A program made the position numbers and the translations under genes. From Apiospora phragmitis (Eukaryota > Ascomycota > Sordariomycetes > Amphisphaeriales > Apiosporaceae): 64,000 bases of DNA. Below are positions 51,761 to 62,034 of this stretch, in pieces. The stretch's first letter is position 1. Each line of letters begins with the position of its first letter. Below the pieces are notes generated by a model. It saw nothing but the letters and a program-made list of their open reading frames with translations. It searched no databases and was not told the origin of the DNA. Where the stretch lies: contig JAQQWL010000018.1 of assembly GCA_038363925.1 (NCBI GenBank), positions 558,001-622,000 on the forward strand, given 5' to 3'.

Positions 51761-52125
51761 CAGTAAAATCCAAGTTCAGCGTCCGCCTCTCTAATGTGAA
51801 AATTAAGAATCCGAAGTACTGTGGGGCGCCATCGCCGTGCGTAAGCGATGTGGGGGAAGTACCAGTCATCGCCAAGCAAGACTCCTGTAGGGCTGCATAG
51901 GCATAGTTGACGCTGACACGTACCACTACCGCTAAGGCCGGTATCTTGGTACGTCTCTGGTGGTAGCGGTACATGGACGTGCCAAAAATGTATCTTTCCA
52001 GCGCTTGGATGGGACGCTGACAGGTACCTATGACTCACGAGGATACACTGGGCAAGAAGCCCCACAGTACACTAGACGGATATTTTTTATATATCCATTG
52101 CGGACGCTGAACTTGGATTTTACTG
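51761..52125 (+). mobile_element. MITE copy F
   Basis: 365 bp with termini CAGTAAAATCCAAGTTCAGC and complement, TA at 51759-51760 and 52126-52127. Nearly identical to copy B in reverse. It ends 263 bp before the ATG of the membrane-protein gene at 52389. Confidence 0.9.
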
Positions 52126-52388
52126 TACAGTACAAACCGTATCCATTTCGGGCTTTGCTTATCCTGACCTTGTGCATCCATATATCGATTACTATACTCC
52201 TGGATTACTTTATACTCGACCAAACCATGAGCCAGAAGCTGCTGACAGTTTATATTCTCCTTGGAAATGCAGTTGTCCCTGTCAGCGTCTGCAAACAGAG
52301 CTTTTAATACAGATCCGGCCAGCGTCGTCTTCGGCGCGTATCCCACTCCCTGTTATTTTGCATATATGCTTTTCCCCCTTAACTTAAA

Positions 52389-53174
52389 ATGATAAACCTC
52401 CCGCTCGAAGCTCTTTATTTTTTCATCTTTAGTAGTGTTATTGTTGCAAACTATACTAGAGCTCTGATTTATCGCTGTCTTAAGTCTCTAAAACGGCGTA
52501 GCAGCGTTGTTCTTCTTTTACACATTGCAACGAGTACTGTTGAGGTACTAAGATATTATGCACGACTAGCTCTTTCGTTAAACCCGAAGGGATTCCAATC
52601 CAATATCATCGATATAACACTGGCAATCCTTCAAACGGTGACATCATTTCAACTAACGCGGGATCGAGTATTTTTGGGCTATAGGCCTGTGCTCAGACCG
52701 GTATACCACTCACAAGCAATTATACGACTCTTATTTTCGGTCTTTGCCTACATTTATGCGCAACCATTATTATACAAAGCAAGTATAATAATTAACTTAA
52801 GTTTCGTTTACCCAAGACTTATTACGTATGTGGCCCGAAGACTTTTTATTGGGCGCATGATATCACACGGAAATATCCATACGATTTCGGTATTACTTAG
52901 CGCGCTGTTAGCTATGCATGATACAAAAGTGCCATTGGGCCCTCATGTTTTAGTGATATGTTCCGCAGGTTTTGTCTGGCTGGAACGGTGGACGGCGCGG
53001 AAAAGAGTTCAGTATCTGAAACTTGCAAGCGTTATGGGTTCTAACTGCCCATACGAAAGCGATCGGTACACATGGTGGGGTATCATGGAAGGCTGGATTG
53101 TGCGTCTATTATGCCAGCTCGGAATTGTGGAAACAGGGATACTTAGGGATGGATGGGTAGATACGAAGACGTGA
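52389..53174 (+). CDS. multipass integral membrane protein
   Basis: Intact single-exon frame of 261 residues. Several hydrophobic helices are visible (LYFFIFSSVIVANYT, SVVLLLHIATSTVEVL, IIDITLAILQTVTSFQL, IIRLLFSVFAYIYAQPLLY, ISVLLSALLAMHD, HVLVICSAGFVWL), about six spans. The C-terminus is polar with WWGIMEGWIVRLLCQLGIVE. The family was not recognised; small fungal transporters, desaturase-like and meroterpenoid-cyclase-like proteins have similar size, but no diagnostic motif was seen. Confidence 0.6.
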   Translation: MINLPLEALYFFIFSSVIVANYTRALIYRCLKSLKRRSSVVLLLHIATSTVEVLRYYARLALSLNPKGFQSNIIDITLAILQTVTSFQLTRDRVFLGYRPVLRPVYHSQAIIRLLFSVFAYIYAQPLLYKASIIINLSFVYPRLITYVARRLFIGRMISHGNIHTISVLLSALLAMHDTKVPLGPHVLVICSAGFVWLERWTARKRVQYLKLASVMGSNCPYESDRYTWWGIMEGWIVRLLCQLGIVETGILRDGWVDTKT

Positions 53175-54092
53175 TACCTCATCTCGACCGATTTGCATCG
53201 CTAGAGTTCAGTTAGGACAAAACTAAACAGAAGACGTACTTATAACATCTCGTTATTAAATCGATTATCGAAGCTTATAAGCGTGCGGGACAATAAATGG
53301 TAAATTAAATAGCTATAAGGTCTTTTTATAAAATGTAAATTTTATACTAAAGTTGAATTATCTCGATTATGGTGTCAGATACACTAGATGGTTAAGCATA
53401 CGCACTGAGTCATGCAGGAGCACATGTTCGGACTAGATGAACCTTACAACCGGAAGTCCGAAATAAGCGTGGCTGGCATCAGGATGGAAGGCGTATATCT
53501 TTGATCAAGACAGACAGACAGAAGAGAGTCAAGACGTTGAATCGAACAAGGTCTATACGAATAGTTAATACACGCGACATCTGACATATGGTAATAAGAC
53601 CATATATAATATATTATTAAATAAGAATATCTTTAACCCGTGAAAGGGAAACCAGTAAAAGATATATATTAACAGCCGGAGGAGGTACTTGGAAAAAAGT
53701 ACCACGATTATAATAAGACTATCGCAACCACGGATGGGGATAATGGCAATGAGATTAGAGCTACCTCTTGATCAAGGCCCAAAGAATCTGTCCAGGTACC
53801 AGGGTCCTGTCTATATACACTGGTCCACGCTGTGCGCACGGCGCACAGCGAGCCATGGCTGGAATGTCGCCATCCAAGCGGTTGTTTCGACTGAATCGAG
53901 TCGTCTGATCTAGCTACACCCCTACCGAGTCAGCTAAGCCACCCTGCGTTGCGACAAAGACCTTACCAAACCTTCGGTATATAGAGCCTGATAGCTCAAC
54001 CGCTTTAAGCACTTTGTATACAGCATTCATAATAGAAGCTAAGCAAAACGAGGCAGTACGGTATATTCAAAAGACAATATAGAGTCACATGG
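53175..54092. other. AT-rich intergenic region
   Basis: No coding frame with motifs. Stretches at 53270-53345 and 53575-53670 are strongly AT-rich. Confidence 0.4.
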
Positions 54093-54266
54093 TGTTGGAG
54101 ATAAACTCCACTTCCATACAAGTCTACTACACTCCAGATGCATCAAGATTCATCTATAGACACGCTGGCCACTTCTGACTAGGTCTATAAAGACCAAGCC
54201 TTCAACCAGGCTTCAGGAGGGGAAGGCCAAGGCACTTAGACAATACACTCCTTCACCCCTCCAACA
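54093..54266 (+). mobile_element. solo LTR, 174 bp, with perfect CATGG duplication
   Basis: Starts TGTTGGAG, ends CCTCCAACA, and is flanked on both sides by CATGG (54088-54092 and 54267-54271). It is related to the older split LTR at 40670-41126. No internal region is present. Confidence 0.92.
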
Positions 54267-54334
54267 CATGGTGATAGAGTACTAATAAATTCCCGCCAGG
54301 TTCTTAAAAAGTGTTAATTTCCAATATAAGAACT

Positions 54335-56489
54335 CACCGGACACACCACCACTCCGGACTAGCAAAAGAAGTAAAACACCACATATTCATTTACACGAAA
54401 ATAAGTAAATAGTTGGTTAATTAAAATGTTTTATAGCTCGTTTTAATTAGAATTTCAAGCTCCTTAAGATAGTTGGCGCCGCTCTACCATGCGGCCAGAC
54501 CTAGTCATGATCTGAGGTGGTTCAATCTCCTCATCTTCGTCATCTTCGTCCTCCTCCACCACCGTAACCTCCCTAGCCCTTCTTCTTCTTCGAGGAGGCT
54601 CCTCTTGCTCAGGGGCTCCCAGCGCTTCTGCCAGCTCTATAAACCGCTTGTTGGGGTTTGGTATAGCCCGTCTAGTCCTTTCGCGCTTCGCCCGAGCCAG
54701 TTCTTCCTCTAGTCTAGATATAGTAGTATCTTTAACTGCTATCTCGGCCTGTTGATTCTCGTAACTAGTCGCCACCTTTACGAAGAGCCGGCGAGTCAGG
54801 GGGGACTTCCCTATACCCAGATCTCTGATCTGGCGGTCGCTTTTCGGCGTGCGAGGGGAGTCTGGGGCTGCATCCAAGTCCTCTTCGGTTAGGGGTCTTT
54901 CTATCTGGTCCGGCTGTATTTCTGGGTGGCTCAAGGCCTTAGTTCGAGAGATTGGCCAGTTCCCAGTCACCCTCCACCCCGACTTTATATTCTTCTCGGT
55001 CAGAATAGCTGACCTGGCCGCCGAATAGGCCCTGATGAAGTTGACCTTGTCAACTGGTGCGGAATCGGTCAACATAGCCAGCTTCTGGAGCTCTCGCCTA
55101 TACGCAGCCTTCAGGGCGTTGAATGGCCCATTATCCAGGGGCTGAAGGCCATGGCTAGTATGTTCCGGCAGATAGCAACAGTATACATTGTTCAGGAAGC
55201 AGATGGCCATCCATTCATCCTGGAAAAGGGGTCAGCAATATCACCTCGCAGAATTTAGCCGTAGAAAATTCGGGAAAATAGGGACTCACCTGTGTGTGAC
55301 TCTCATGACTATCTAGAATGATCAATCGACCTTCCCCTTCATCGGCCGGCTTGGTCTGTGGCAGGTATACCTGCTTCAGCCACTCGATGGCTATATGGTG
55401 ATCTGTCCATCCATTGGGGCTGGTAATATAGTACCAGTCTACTATACTCCGGAATTGCTCAACGAACCACTGCTTCTGGAGGTCCTTGCCCTTGAAAATA
55501 ATTCCTGGCTTTAAAGCTCGACCATCTGCTGTTACTGCCCCCATGAACGAGGTCCAGGCCCTGGTTTGAGCCCCTTTCAGCAACGCCTTCTGTTTCAGAT
55601 CAGAAGAGCCAACTACCAATCTGTCCAGTCCTTCGAGAGAGTCAGTATAGGTTCAGAATTGGCAGGAGAATCCAGGGGCATACCAAACCCAGCCATAATG
55701 CCGCCCTTATCAACATTGACAGTGTTCTGTGGCTTAATTCAGCCATATTACTTCTCTCGTATATCGAAGTACCATTTAACGGCCTTTGGGGTGAAATTAT
55801 TAAACCAAACTGCCACATGACGCCGGCCTATCTTCGTCGATATACTCTCGTTACGTTTCAAGAACCTCGCCACCCAATTAACCCCCAAAGGGTGCTGCTC
55901 GAGGTCCTCTCCATTCCGGCTCAAAATCGAGACTACGTAGGCCCGGATTTGAGAGTGGGAGGGAGCGTATCCGAGGCTATCTTGGCCCAGAATCCACTCA
56001 ACTAGTCTCTGCTATGCGTTCTGCGATAGTCTCTGGTCAGGGGTACACTCCTCCCTGCTTCCTTTCCCCTTCATCCGGTCAGAGAGGGTTTGCTTGGGAA
56101 TTCCATGCTTCTGGGCCGATTTCGATAGGGAGAGCCCATTGTCTGTTACGTCGAATATAGCATCGACTAGTTCGTCCTCGGTATAGCTGTGGGGAGGCAT
56201 TTTGGCTGGTTCTGATGTCTCGTGCATTGGGAACAAGATTCTCTAATCAGGGGGGAGCACACATCTCAATACACAGAAAACTTTGCATCGGCGCGGACTT
56301 CTAAGAGCCGAAACGCCAATGCCAAGCCACTACATCTCAAAAAACTGCATGTCACTTATAGAGCAAGAGATTCTGATTAAAACTGTGTAAATAATATATT
56401 AATTACTAGGTTAGTTAGTTGATTAATTTATACAGAAGTTAAAGGACTTATTGTTGTTCTACTAGTCCGGAGTGGTGGTGTGTCCGGTG
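54335..56489 (-). mobile_element. second pogo-type DNA transposon, decayed
   Basis: 2155 bp between inverted termini beginning CACCGGACACACCACCACTC (28 bp, matching to CGGACTAG on both sides). A TA target duplication was not recognised at the flanks. It contains one minus-strand transposase gene (54464-56227). Confidence 0.8.
54464..56227 (-). pseudogene. pogo-type transposase with intron and several stops
   Basis: From ATG 56227: psq HTH (SLSKSAQKHGIPKQTLSDRM), CENP-B-like WVARFLKRNESISTK, catalytic VNVDKGGIMAGFG, GRLIILDSHESHTQ, then an intron (55220-55289, GTGAGT..CCAG) and MAICFLNNVYCCYLPEHTSH with GLQPLDNGPFNALKAAYRRE. The C-terminus is acidic and ends RMVERRQLS. Stops occur after LSQNA (about 56012, TAG), and twice near 55735-55750 (REK-stop-YG-stop), and there is a frameshift near 55630. 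This copy is older than the one at 41370. Confidence 0.8.
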
Positions 56490-56827
56490 GGGTGGTGGGG
56501 GATGGCACTGTACAGATAATTGAGCAGTTGGTAGCGAAAGAATTTATAGTATAGCACTGCTGCATTCTATTCTATAGAGTGTATTTTATCTTCCCAACGA
56601 TTGCATAACGACACAAGAGTGAACCAAAAACACCAGCCAAACTATAATGTGAAACCAAAATGTTGGATCTTGGAACCCTTCCGGGAGAAATCTCGTACCC
56701 TGCCTCCTTTTCACCCCCAGATCATGTTGGCTTCGTCCTCGTCGCTTACGCCCCTAAAGAATGGACTGTTGGTGTGGTCCGCGGGTTGTGTATCCCGTGC
56801 CGTGTCCCAAGAATAAATTGTAAAGCC

Positions 56828-58219
56828 CTATTGCGACTGCAAGGTCGATTTGTAATCCCCCGCAACCTGAGCTCTATTAGCCGAGTCGAACATAGGATTC
56901 GCTTGTGTATTATAAGATGGGGTTTGAAGCTGAAAAGTGCTGTTGTTGTAAGATGGCACATGTCTGGCGCTGCTGTCACACATAACCCAATACTGAGACG
57001 ATGCCACTGATGCCGCCGGGGAACCGTAAATTGATTGCGCGCTGAAAGGGCCGTGGCTCATCTCGTGGCTATCGAGCAAACCACTGCTGGTCATCACGCT
57101 ACTCGGGACGACCGGCGTGCTATTCATGTGGCTCATGCTAAGAGATGACATAGGCCCATAGCTGTTGTGTCCGCTCTCATAACCGTTGTTAGCTATTGTA
57201 CTATGCTGCCGCGAGTGTATTTGCATCGACGGGAAGTTCGGTGGCTTTGCTGGCAGGCGAGAGGCTTCGTAGCTATAGCCTGAGGGTGGGTGAGAGAAAG
57301 CAACCGGCAGCGGCGGTAAAGTGTGAGGATTTACCGCATACAAGTTGACTTGCATAGGGTAGCCTGTAGCCCATCCTGTTTGGTGGCCGTGATGTACGTT
57401 GGGCACGAACATGGCTTGAGAACTACCGTACGCCATGTCGGGCGGAATATGGCCCTGGGCGATGAGCACTCCCACCCGGTCGTCCATGATTGGCTCGACC
57501 GGGGCGCGGAAGCTTCCATCCGAGATCAAGGCAGCGCGTGGCGTGATACGATGCAACCCGGGGGACTCCAAGGGAGTGCGTAGTTTCTCTTGAACCACGT
57601 CTTCAATGTTGTAGTACGAGATGAGGTGATACTGCATTTCGTTGTACTTCACACTGATCGTCTTCTTCACTAGACCGTCCGATTTAAATTTGTAGCTGTC
57701 CACGAGAGATCCTACCAAGGCTCTCTCGGCGTCCTTGTTGTTGCTCGAGACATCTGAATACTGGGAAGCCAAGGCGCCCATGTTTATACTACTAAAGCCA
57801 ACCGAGTTCGCCCTTGAGTCGGTGGCGGGTTTTGATACTCTATTGGTGCCCTTGCTGTCCTTTTTCATAGCCTTCTTCTTCTCGCCCGGTTGGAAAGGCT
57901 TGTCGAGTTCGCGGTACAGCAGAAAATTGCCTAATAAGCGGCTAGGGCTCCATGGAACGCCATCGGTCCACCGCTTGATGCCGCTCGAGTGCTCCTGATA
58001 GATAAAGACGTTGCCACTGCGGATCAGGCTGGCTCGCTCTTGGTCACGTGGTCGACGAGGTACGTGGGATATGTGGCTAGTCAGACACGCCTCAAACAGA
58101 ATGAGGGCGTCCATCGTCGAGTTGATGTAGCCAAAAAATGATGGCTTCAGTGTAACCCCAACCGATGTGTGGTGATGGCGGTCCACCGCCATCGCTCCTC
58201 CCGCCACTCTATCCGACAT
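56828..58219 (-). CDS. WOPR-domain (Gti1/Pac2) transcription regulator, Sge1/Ryp1/Wor1-type
   Basis: Intact single-exon frame of 463 residues from ATG 58219. The WOPR box is clear: FFGYINSTMDALILFEACL (~28-46), SGNVFIYQEHSSGIKRWTDG (~67-86), WSPSRLLGNFLLYREL, then GLVKKTISVKYNEMQYHLIS (second WOPR half, ~180-200). The remainder is Pro/Ser/Tyr/Gln-rich low complexity, as in Ryp1, Sge1 and Wor1. Family members bind DNA and control morphology, conidiation, secondary metabolism and effector expression. An atypical extension (MSDRVAGGAMAVDRHHHTSV) precedes the domain. It stands between decayed elements, so it may be an extra paralogue rather than the core orthologue. Confidence 0.88.
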   Translation of the reverse strand: MSDRVAGGAMAVDRHHHTSVGVTLKPSFFGYINSTMDALILFEACLTSHISHVPRRPRDQERASLIRSGNVFIYQEHSSGIKRWTDGVPWSPSRLLGNFLLYRELDKPFQPGEKKKAMKKDSKGTNRVSKPATDSRANSVGFSSINMGALASQYSDVSSNNKDAERALVGSLVDSYKFKSDGLVKKTISVKYNEMQYHLISYYNIEDVVQEKLRTPLESPGLHRITPRAALISDGSFRAPVEPIMDDRVGVLIAQGHIPPDMAYGSSQAMFVPNVHHGHQTGWATGYPMQVNLYAVNPHTLPPLPVAFSHPPSGYSYEASRLPAKPPNFPSMQIHSRQHSTIANNGYESGHNSYGPMSSLSMSHMNSTPVVPSSVMTSSGLLDSHEMSHGPFSAQSIYGSPAASVASSQYWVMCDSSARHVPSYNNSTFQLQTPSYNTQANPMFDSANRAQVAGDYKSTLQSQ

Positions 58220-59421
58220 GATGGCTGAGCAAGAGGCGTTTCGTTTGTGACAGTAACGAGCCTCTGAAATTAAAGTAGTGACGTGAAACGTAGGCTAAAA
58301 TTGCGGAGAAAGATGTATGCCAGGCCGTTTTATTGATCTTTGTTCGTGTGCCCGACCTTGAATCAGACCTGAGACCTTGACCTAGCGAGCAGGTCGACAG
58401 AGGGAGATAAGTTCTGCCTATAACGGAGGAGAGGATAAGGGTATGCGGGTGATTTCCTGGTTAGACGCTGACGGGACTCATGTATACAACAAATAGTTGT
58501 TCGTCGGCTCGTATGTGGTATTTTCTGATCTCCGCGGTGGCCCTGTCCAGCATACTGATGTGTAAGATTTTCTCTCTTCTTCTCACAAGCTATCCACCGG
58601 ATGAAACTAGAGGATAGTGGGTGGAAACTGCGCAGCTACTCCACGCACAGCGAAAACCAGCCGTGTCACATTCGCATCAAGGAGCTCTGAGCTCTGTTGG
58701 ATCGAGAGCATAGGTAACGCGCAGGATTCTCTGGCGTAAGGCACAAACACTTCGCAAGGTACTTGGAAGGAATTGGAGAACGGTTGCCACCTGTTCTGCG
58801 CGAGTGAGGGTGGGATCGTCCACTTTCTTTCACTCGAGGGCTCTTATTCCCTGTGGGGGCTAAGATGCAAGTAAATTCAAGTACCAAGATCAGACCAAGT
58901 ACGGTGTGATCACTGAGACTTTGGAAGGGTTCTTGGTCCATCAAAAACGTCTTCTGGTGTGGTTGTGCCCGTATGTCGGAACCCCAGAAGGTTGAGGCTG
59001 CTTTCGGCGGACCCAGGGAAGGTGAGCACGAGGCTTCTGTTCTAGCTTAGAGTGAGTGCGCTGATGTTTCATGCACGAGAAAGAGCGAATGATGGTAAAT
59101 AAAGTGCTTCCTAAAAAAGAAGTGAATGTACAAAAGAGAATAGCGCCGCCGAGCTACTATATATGCACAAAAGGAACAGCTAGCTAAGCACGCTAATAAA
59201 AATAAGGGGCTTACCCCTGTCACTGCGACAGCTGTACGCGTTACAGTCGAGTGTTTTCACGTTCCTAAGTATATATAGGGCAATTTACGGCTCACATGTG
59301 GAGCGGGACCTTGAGTAGTACTTTAGTGAGTGAGGGAGACGAGCGAGAGGGTAGATAGGTGGGTATGGCGCACTACATGAGTGTATATGTCTAGAATGGA
59401 AGTATATGCAAGATAGGGATT
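58220..59421. promoter_or_regulatory. long upstream region of the WOPR gene
   Basis: 1.2 kb without a supported gene; a 92-codon minus frame (58944-58666) has no motif and could be an upstream ORF in a leader. Long leaders are known for Sge1/Wor1-type genes. No binding site was assigned. Confidence 0.35.
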
Positions 59422-60999
59422 GTGCAAGGCTCTAAAAGAAAAGGCTCTTTTAGTGCGACACATCACTTCAAAAGGAAAAAAGAAACTCAACCGGAAAAAG
59501 GGGTTTTCATAGCAGCTGTTTATGACATAGCAGCTGTTTATGAAGACGAGGACGATGGGGGTTTTCCAAAAGGCAGTGTAGAGTGTATTGCTTGCTTATT
59601 GCTGAAGAGCGATTGGATTAGATGGATGAGTGAATTGATACCACGTACTGCCCTTCCCTGCCTAGGTTCATACAAATTCCTTACCTAATTGCAATTTCTA
59701 GGGCCGTGGGGGAAGGTGGTTGGGTCCTTTCGAATCTGCTTCTTGAGCTGGCAGCATTAATGAAATAAAGCTGCCACTTGGGATTCACGCTGAAGGAGTG
59801 GCATAGATATAATCCCTGTCTCTCTATTAATAGGCAGATTTCGATTAAAGGCATCGTATAGAAGATTGCCTTGCCATTAAGATGAACAGTTGGAAGAGGT
59901 AATGTGTTCTCCTAGTGGAAAGTTGTGTGTCTAATGACAGCGCGATCGTTGAAGCCTGCTACTGGCATGAGTAGCCCTGCATTTTCTCCATTCTACCTGG
60001 AAGACGGAAGAAGTTACGATCTTGATTATAGGTTTAGGATAGGCTTTACTTAGTTGGAAGAATGAGCAAGTTAGGAATTGAAAGTTATTTAAGAATTACC
60101 ATTGGTAATTCTGATTTAGAGCTGCTGAGTAGCCTCTGTGAGTATTTGGTTGGTCATGATTGACGCGGAAGCGCCATTGGGTACTTGGCAGGGGAGCGCC
60201 TGAGCCTGCTCGATCTCTTCACCATCATCGACCGGACCACGGATCATTTCTTTAGGAAGTTTTGCTTCCATCCTCGACAGAGATGTTGTGCATCAGCTTA
60301 GCGGGCACGACGGGCAAAGTACAAAATCGTTGCGGTAGAAGACGATTAGCTCATAGATTATACTAGACACAAATGCTCCACTAGTAGCATATAGCCTCTA
60401 GGACTTAATAAGCGCGCTCCTCTTGATAGTCTCAATAGATCCACAGCTCCGGTACAGTGACAGCAGCTTTTATAGGGATATACAAAAGCAGCATGCCGTT
60501 AATCATCTGCCTTGCGGTTACCACCTGCATCGCGAAGGATGCCCAACGTCACTATACGAGCTTTTGCCGATGTCTCGTTGCCGAAAACAAAATGACTGGT
60601 TATCGTTCGTTGGACTGCAGCCACCCCTAAGCATTCGACTTATATACCGGCGTGCATCTGTAATGTCGGAGGTTGGACCAACTACTAAGAACGGACGATA
60701 CGCAATGGGATAGATCGCCGTCCCGTGCCGTGAGACACGCTTGTGGTAGGCTAGAGATGGACCTAAAGTGATGCATGCAAGCAACACAACTCATCCGAGA
60801 GTGAATACGACTGGGCATTCGTTAGTTTGTACTCTATACTTAGCTACTGGGTAAAACGATCTCGAGCTTACTTCCCCTATGTTTTTCTTCTTTATATTCG
60901 AAGTCACCAGTCCTGCTTAGCCCCAGGCCCTGGGAATCCATTGTTGCGCCCCTACCGGGCCCTGGCGGCATTCTCGAGTTTGAGGCGGCCGAAGTCGCC
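59422..60999. other. no supported gene
   Basis: A plus-strand frame at 59422-59688 contains a 15-bp tandem duplication (CATAGCAGCTGTTTATGA, encoding IAAVYD IAAVYE) and a Lys/Arg-rich start, but no domain. The remainder is AT-rich with short incidental frames. Confidence 0.35.
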
Positions 61000-61860
61000 T
61001 TGTGGGAAGTAGCCGTCGTTCATAAAGGGCAAATACACGCTCGAGCACACCGCTTTCCAGAGTCTGGAGGTCGGCGATGCGCCCCGCGAGGCCATTTATG
61101 TGTCCTGCATGGCGCGGTCGATCTTGTCCAAATTCAAGGGGATCCAGTCGTACTCCGGGTAGTACTCGGCGAAGTCGCGGACAACGGCAATCGGTTTCTT
61201 GTTGTTTTGCTCAGTGGCGTTGAAGTTGTAGTTGCCGCCCCAGACCTCGCCCTGCGGGTAGGCCTTGGGCGCGTACGCCACGACGATGTCAAAGGCGTTT
61301 CCGCTCCCCTGCTGCGCCTTGTGAATGTCCAGGTGGCTTTCGGCCGTGCCCGTGATCATGGTCGGGTTGCCTAGCACCAACTCGTACGCGTGCGCACACA
61401 CTATCGGCGGCCCAACCGTAGTCAGTGTTCACGAAGCTGAGGCCACCCATGATGGCGCACGCAGTGAACAACATGGCTCCGCACTGCACCGCAGTCAACC
61501 ATGGTGACTCACCTCTCAGGAGACGACCACAGACGCCACCATCACCGGTACGCCGGCCACAGCGGAGAAACCCGTCCTGTCGAGGTTCTTGGCGAGGTCC
61601 TTCCAGCGGTTGCCGGGCCTGGCGCGTACGCTCTGTTGCCTAATTTTGCCTGCCGGGCTTGCTAAGGTCTCGGTGTTGCCGCACAGGATGGAAACCAGAG
61701 CCGGGCCTCGTTCGGAGAAGGGATGCACAAGGGCTGGAGCGCGTTCGTGTAGTCGACGGAGAAGCGTTTGTGGACCTGGATGCTGGTCGTGTCTTTGACC
61801 GTGTCGCACGTGTGGCTGGCGCTGGCGGCGAGCCCCACAGAAGAGTGATAGGGGACTAGC
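61000..61860 (-). pseudogene. decayed hypothetical protein
   Basis: A consistent protein can be followed across changing minus-strand frames: KDTTSIQVHKRFSVDYTNAL, ALVSILCGNTETLASPAGKI, TGFSAVAGVPVMVASVVVS, MLFTACAIMGGLSFVNTDYG, ELVLGNPTMITGTAESHLDI, NAFDIVVAYAPKAYPQGEVW, AEYYPEYDWIPLNLDKIDRA and a last NGLAGRIADLQTLESGVLE. Frame changes at about 61690, 61500, 61400 and 61095 and a stop at 61096 mean it is broken unless introns explain them. The hydrophobic segment and Cys content suggest a membrane or secreted protein; no family name is offered. Confidence 0.4.
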
Positions 61861-62034
61861 TTACCCCATAGCGCACCCCGTAGCGTACACAGAGAAGTGA
61901 CTGCTCGAGCTCATCATGTTGGCGCTCGATCTCCTAAGGATAGAATCCTGGACACTTTCGCATTCGTCATGTGGTAGCTGCCCGAGTTGTCCCATTGTTG
62001 AATATGCTCTACAATAAGCCGTCAAACAGCGAAA

